Shown here in pieces: positions 5,312 to 7,935 of a stretch of 7,935 nt of DNA. Made by a program: the position numbers and the translations under genes. The notes below the pieces were generated by a model, which made no database searches, had not been told where the DNA came from, and saw only the letters and a program-made list of their open reading frames with translations. Position 1 is the stretch's first letter, and each line of letters begins with the position of its first letter. The stretch is from Syntrophaceae bacterium (lineage in GTDB: Bacteria; Desulfobacterota; Syntrophia; Syntrophales; UBA5619): positions 1 through 7,935 of the forward strand of contig JAHFBU010000075.1 of assembly GCA_023249795.1 (NCBI GenBank), in the 5' to 3' direction.

Positions 5312-6487
5312 TCAGTCCGAGACGGAGGGAAGACCCTGTTGCGGCTCCCCTAAGAGAAAATCGCCTTTTTCAATCCACTCCTTCAGGATATTGGCGATCT
5401 CCCTGGCCTTGAAGTAGCTCGACAAAGGGGCGGTGGAGACCTTCTGCCCGTTCAGCATGATCGTTCCGCTACGCAGCTCGCCGTAACTGACCTCGCCAAG
5501 GCTCTTGACCACTCCCTTAGGATAATCCATGCTGTAATCAAACACCTGCGTAAATATATCCTCGTCTTTCACCGCTGTGAAGCGGGCCATCTCCTCGTTG
5601 AGGACTGGGATCGGGATGCCGATCCCGACATATAGGGATACACCGTAGCCCAAAATGCTTGCGCCTGTCAGCCATTCCGGACTCATCTCCTTGAGGTTGC
5701 CGATCGTGGCAATCGTGCCGGCGCCTTCCCGCGGGATACCGTTTTTACCACGGCGGGCGTTGGGATTGTGCTGGGTACCCGGCCATGCTACGAAACCCTG
5801 AGCACCGCCCAGAAAGATGCGGGTCCCGATGCCGATCGTTTTGTAATAGGGATCGTTGAACAGGGGGCTCAACTGGGCCGACGTCGCATAATTGGCGTTG
5901 GCCATCCGAGGCCGGAGCATCCCCATGTAGGTGTAGATGGTCTTGTCGGAAACGTTCACGGCGCAGTTGTAGTTCTGATAAGCATTGCGGGGGTTGAACA
6001 GGATCGCGTCGCGAAGATCCTGAAGGGTGATGTTCCGTTCATGCCGCCGCGCCGGATAGCAGTCGGTGCCATAGCCCTCCGCCCTCAGCCGGATCACATT
6101 CCCGGCAACCAGATCCTGAAGAACATGACCGCCGCCGTAGTTGAATTCACCGGGATAGACGCTGTTGAGAGGATCTTCCTCAACCACCTCCGTGACACCG
6201 AGATAGCAGTCCACCGCTGCGACCCCGCCGTAGGCCGGTACATCGTTGAGCCATACCTTCGAAGCTCGGATTCTCGGAGACGTGTGGCCGAAGTTCAGAA
6301 AGGCGCCGGAGGAGCACATCGGGCTGAACGTACCCGTGGTCACCACATCCACCTTCCGGGCCGCCTCCACGTCTCCGTGCCGCGCCACAACGTCGATCAT
6401 CTCCTCGGCGGTCACGACAACTGCCTTCCCCTGCCGGATTTTCTCGTTGATTTCCTGAAAGGTCTTGCTGACCCGGTTTTTTTTCAT
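5312..6487 (-). CDS. Homocysteine biosynthesis protein, DUF39 family
   Basis: The 391-residue product belongs to the DUF39 family. Family members in methanogens and sulfate reducers are genetically linked to making homocysteine from aspartate semialdehyde and a sulfur source, bypassing O-acylhomoserine. Recognisable segments are AVVVTAEEMIDVV (22-34), VDVVTTGTFSPMCSSGAFLNFG (46-67), AVDCYLG (91-97), YGTDCYP (139-145), and IGTRIFLGGAQGFVAWPGTQHNP (220-242). Cysteines are at 58, 94, 143 and 175; Cys58 and Cys143 sit in the most conserved-looking contexts and are candidates for sulfur transfer. I see no C-terminal CBS domains, and no NIL/ferredoxin partner gene lies beside it. The ATG at 6487 follows GAGGTG at good spacing and lies 12 nt after the dut stop; the TTG at 6499 is less likely. 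It is probably co-transcribed with dut and the M16 peptidase. Confidence 0.88.
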   Translation of the reverse strand: MKKNRVSKTFQEINEKIRQGKAVVVTAEEMIDVVARHGDVEAARKVDVVTTGTFSPMCSSGAFLNFGHTSPRIRASKVWLNDVPAYGGVAAVDCYLGVTEVVEEDPLNSVYPGEFNYGGGHVLQDLVAGNVIRLRAEGYGTDCYPARRHERNITLQDLRDAILFNPRNAYQNYNCAVNVSDKTIYTYMGMLRPRMANANYATSAQLSPLFNDPYYKTIGIGTRIFLGGAQGFVAWPGTQHNPNARRGKNGIPREGAGTIATIGNLKEMSPEWLTGASILGYGVSLYVGIGIPIPVLNEEMARFTAVKDEDIFTQVFDYSMDYPKGVVKSLGEVSYGELRSGTIMLNGQKVSTAPLSSYFKAREIANILKEWIEKGDFLLGEPQQGLPSVSD

Positions 6488-6499
6488 GCGGCACCTCAA

Positions 6500-6949
6500 T
6501 CAACAAGTATGGCCGAACCCCCCGTTGCCTCTCTCCGTCGGGGACAACGCATCACGGGCGTCCCAGACCACGCGGCAAACCCGGTGCACCACCATCTGGG
6601 CAATGCGGTCCCCCCGCCGGACGGCGAAGGGGGCGGAACCATGGTTTATCAGGATCACCCCGATCTCACCGCGATAATCCGCATCGATCGTGCCGGGGGT
6701 GTTGACCAGAGTTACGCCATATTTCAGGGCCAACCCGCTCCGGGGACGAACCTCAGCCTCGTATCCTTCGGGAAGGGCCACCACGACGCCCGTTGGGATC
6801 AGTTTCCTTTCCCCGGGGAGGATCGTCGTCCCCTCCGCAACCGCCGCGAACAGATCCATCCCCGCCGCCTGCCTTGTCATATAGGACGGCAGCGCCAGAT
6901 CTTCCGTTCCCGGCAGCCTTCGGACGCAAACGCGGATCTCTTCTATCAT
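6500..6949 (-). CDS. dut: Deoxyuridine 5'-triphosphate nucleotidohydrolase (dUTPase)
   Basis: dUTPase cleaves dUTP to dUMP and pyrophosphate, keeping uracil out of DNA and supplying the thymidylate precursor. The trimeric family's five motifs are all present in this 149-residue product: AAGMDLFA (28-35), RPRSGLALKYG (68-78), the catalytic segment GTIDADYRGEIG (86-97) with Asp89 as the likely general base, RGDRIAQMVV (112-121), and RGNGGFG (140-146) at the flexible C-terminal arm. The arm ends HTC, whereas most family members end STG or similar; this looks like a mild variant. I start at the ATG at 6949, 7 nt after the M16 stop, because the family usually begins close to this point. A TTG at 6967, in frame and preceded by GAAGAGG, would add six residues and overlap the M16 gene by 11 nt. 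Confidence 0.95.
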   Translation of the reverse strand: MIEEIRVCVRRLPGTEDLALPSYMTRQAAGMDLFAAVAEGTTILPGERKLIPTGVVVALPEGYEAEVRPRSGLALKYGVTLVNTPGTIDADYRGEIGVILINHGSAPFAVRRGDRIAQMVVHRVCRVVWDARDALSPTERGNGGFGHTC

Positions 6950-6956
6950 AACCCAT

Positions 6957-7935
6957 TCAAAATGCAAGATCCTCTTCGGATATGGGACCGAGCGCCGCGA
7001 CCGTCAGGGCTCCGGGCCTGAACATTTGGCCGGCCAGGGTGCGGATTTCTTCCCGTTCGACCGCGTCGATCCACGCGATGATCTCTTCCGGCGTCACCTG
7101 CCTTCCGAAATAGATCTCGTTCTTGGCCATACCCGTCATACGGTTGTCCGTGCTCTCCATGCCGAGGAGAAAGTTCCCCTTAAGCAGTTCCTTGGCCGAT
7201 CGCAATTCCTTCTCCGTCAGCAGTTCGGCACAGGGCCGTTCCAACCCCTCCCGGATGAGACCCAGCACCTCCCGGAACCGGGTGCGGTCCGTTCCCGCAT
7301 AGACACCGAACATCCCGGCGTCCCGGTATGGGGCCAGATAAGAGCCTATATCGTAAGCAAGGCCCCTGTTCTCCCGAATCTCCTGAAACAGCCGCGAACT
7401 CATGCTCCCTCCCAGAACGGCGTTCAGAAGAAACGCCGCATGACGCTGGGGACTTGCCGCCGATGGCGCCGGCGCGCCGACGATGAGATGCGCCTGTTCC
7501 AGTTCCCTCCGGAGAACGGCCCTTCCCGGTATGGCTGTGGGGAAACGGTCCGGTCGGCGGGGGGATGACCCAAAAAGCGATCCAAAGGATTCTTTTACCA
7601 GCTCCGCAAAACGATCGTGCCGGAGATTCCCGGCCGCGGTGAGAGTGAGATTGCCTCCCCCATAGTGGCTTTGGAAGAAACCGAACAAATCGTCGCGACG
7701 GAAAGATTCGACACTCGCCTTCGTTCCGAGGATGGGCAGACCGAGGGGATCTCCTTTCCAGAACATCCCATCGAAGAAATCATGGATGTGATCGTCGGGG
7801 GTATCCTCGACCATCCGAATCTCCTGAATGATCACCGACTGCTCACGGCTGATCTCCTCCTCGGCGAAGCGTGAGCCGGTAAAAATATCGGCCAGCAGAT
7901 CGACGGCCATCTCCAGGTGGTAATCCGGAATCTTG
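6957..7935 (-). CDS. M16 family zinc peptidase, C-terminal part
   Basis: The 5' end is beyond the right edge, and about 325 codons are visible before the TGA at 6957-6959. The frame is open through 7935, so the ATG at 7910 is internal. The product resembles mitochondrial processing peptidase-like bacterial M16 proteins of about 420 residues. The HxxEH zinc motif would be off the window. The following helix is present, with ISREQSVIIQEIRMVED (codons about 29-45), whose Glu in IIQEI matches the position of the third zinc ligand. The second half carries the hallmark GGSMSSRLFQEIRENRGLAY, containing the conserved Arg and Tyr of the C-terminal domain. I see no signal for export in the visible part. 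Placement directly before dut is common in deltaproteobacteria, often after pnp, and the 7-nt spacing indicates co-transcription. The substrate is unknown. Confidence 0.92.
   Translation of the reverse strand, partial: KIPDYHLEMAVDLLADIFTGSRFAEEEISREQSVIIQEIRMVEDTPDDHIHDFFDGMFWKGDPLGLPILGTKASVESFRRDDLFGFFQSHYGGGNLTLTAAGNLRHDRFAELVKESFGSLFGSSPRRPDRFPTAIPGRAVLRRELEQAHLIVGAPAPSAASPQRHAAFLLNAVLGGSMSSRLFQEIRENRGLAYDIGSYLAPYRDAGMFGVYAGTDRTRFREVLGLIREGLERPCAELLTEKELRSAKELLKGNFLLGMESTDNRMTGMAKNEIYFGRQVTPEEIIAWIDAVEREEIRTLAGQMFRPGALTVAALGPISEEDLAF

Noticed and set aside
5290..5318. A possible third promoter with TATAAA (5295-5290) upstream of P2
   Set aside because: No acceptable -35 hexamer lies 16-18 nt upstream on the minus strand; the region reads GACTGA/GGACTG.
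5768..7021. A 417-codon open frame on the plus strand across the DUF39 gene and dut
   Set aside because: It is fully antisense to two genes with strong family motifs. Its translation is rich in Arg, His and Pro with no recognisable domain, as expected for a shadow frame in GC-rich DNA.

Overview
Every gene I can support lies on the minus strand, so the window is best read from high to low coordinates. It looks like a chromosomal backbone segment of an anaerobic bacterium, most likely a deltaproteobacterium in the broad sense (Desulfobacterota, Syntrophales-like). The reasons are a complete pilMNOPQ cluster next to a small FtsB/DivIC-like gene, an M16 peptidase-dut pair, and a DUF39-type homocysteine biosynthesis protein, a family known mainly from methanogens and strictly anaerobic bacteria. 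The lineage is an inference from gene content. I saw no tRNA, rRNA, insertion sequence, CRISPR array or prophage gene.

Layout in the direction of transcription. (1) 7935-5312: the 3' part of an M16 zinc peptidase, then dut (dUTPase), then the DUF39 homocysteine protein. The gaps are 7 and 12 nt, so these probably share one transcript. (2) 5311-5119: a 193-nt regulatory region, the only sizeable gap. It holds two tandem sigma70-like promoters that are imperfect copies of each other, a perfect TGTGA-N6-TCACA palindrome between them, a longer imperfect palindrome centred on the -35 of the distal promoter, and a perfect DnaA-box consensus. I see no clear intrinsic terminator here, so read-through from the upstream operon is possible. 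(3) 5118-189: ftsB-like gene, then pilM, pilN, pilO, pilP and pilQ. pilM/pilN, pilO/pilP and pilP/pilQ overlap by ATGA, and pilN and pilO are 4 nt apart. (4) 82-1: the first 27 codons of a lipoprotein gene with a strong ribosome binding site and a lipobox. It runs off the window.

How the genes work together: PilM (cytoplasmic, actin-like), PilN and PilO (inner membrane), PilP (periplasm) and PilQ (outer-membrane secretin) form the alignment complex that links the type IV pilus motor to its outer-membrane pore. Pilus ATPases, the platform protein PilC and pilins are not in the window. The ftsB-like gene is the first gene after the promoters, so a divisome component is probably co-transcribed with the pilus machine.

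The points most worth a second look are the control region 5164-5299, a PilQ that appears to lack the N1 (NolW-type) secretin domain, and a PilP with no lipobox cysteine whose signal-segment codons contain a run of eight G. I did not find an unmistakably new system. The novelty here is in regulation and in the architecture of known proteins.
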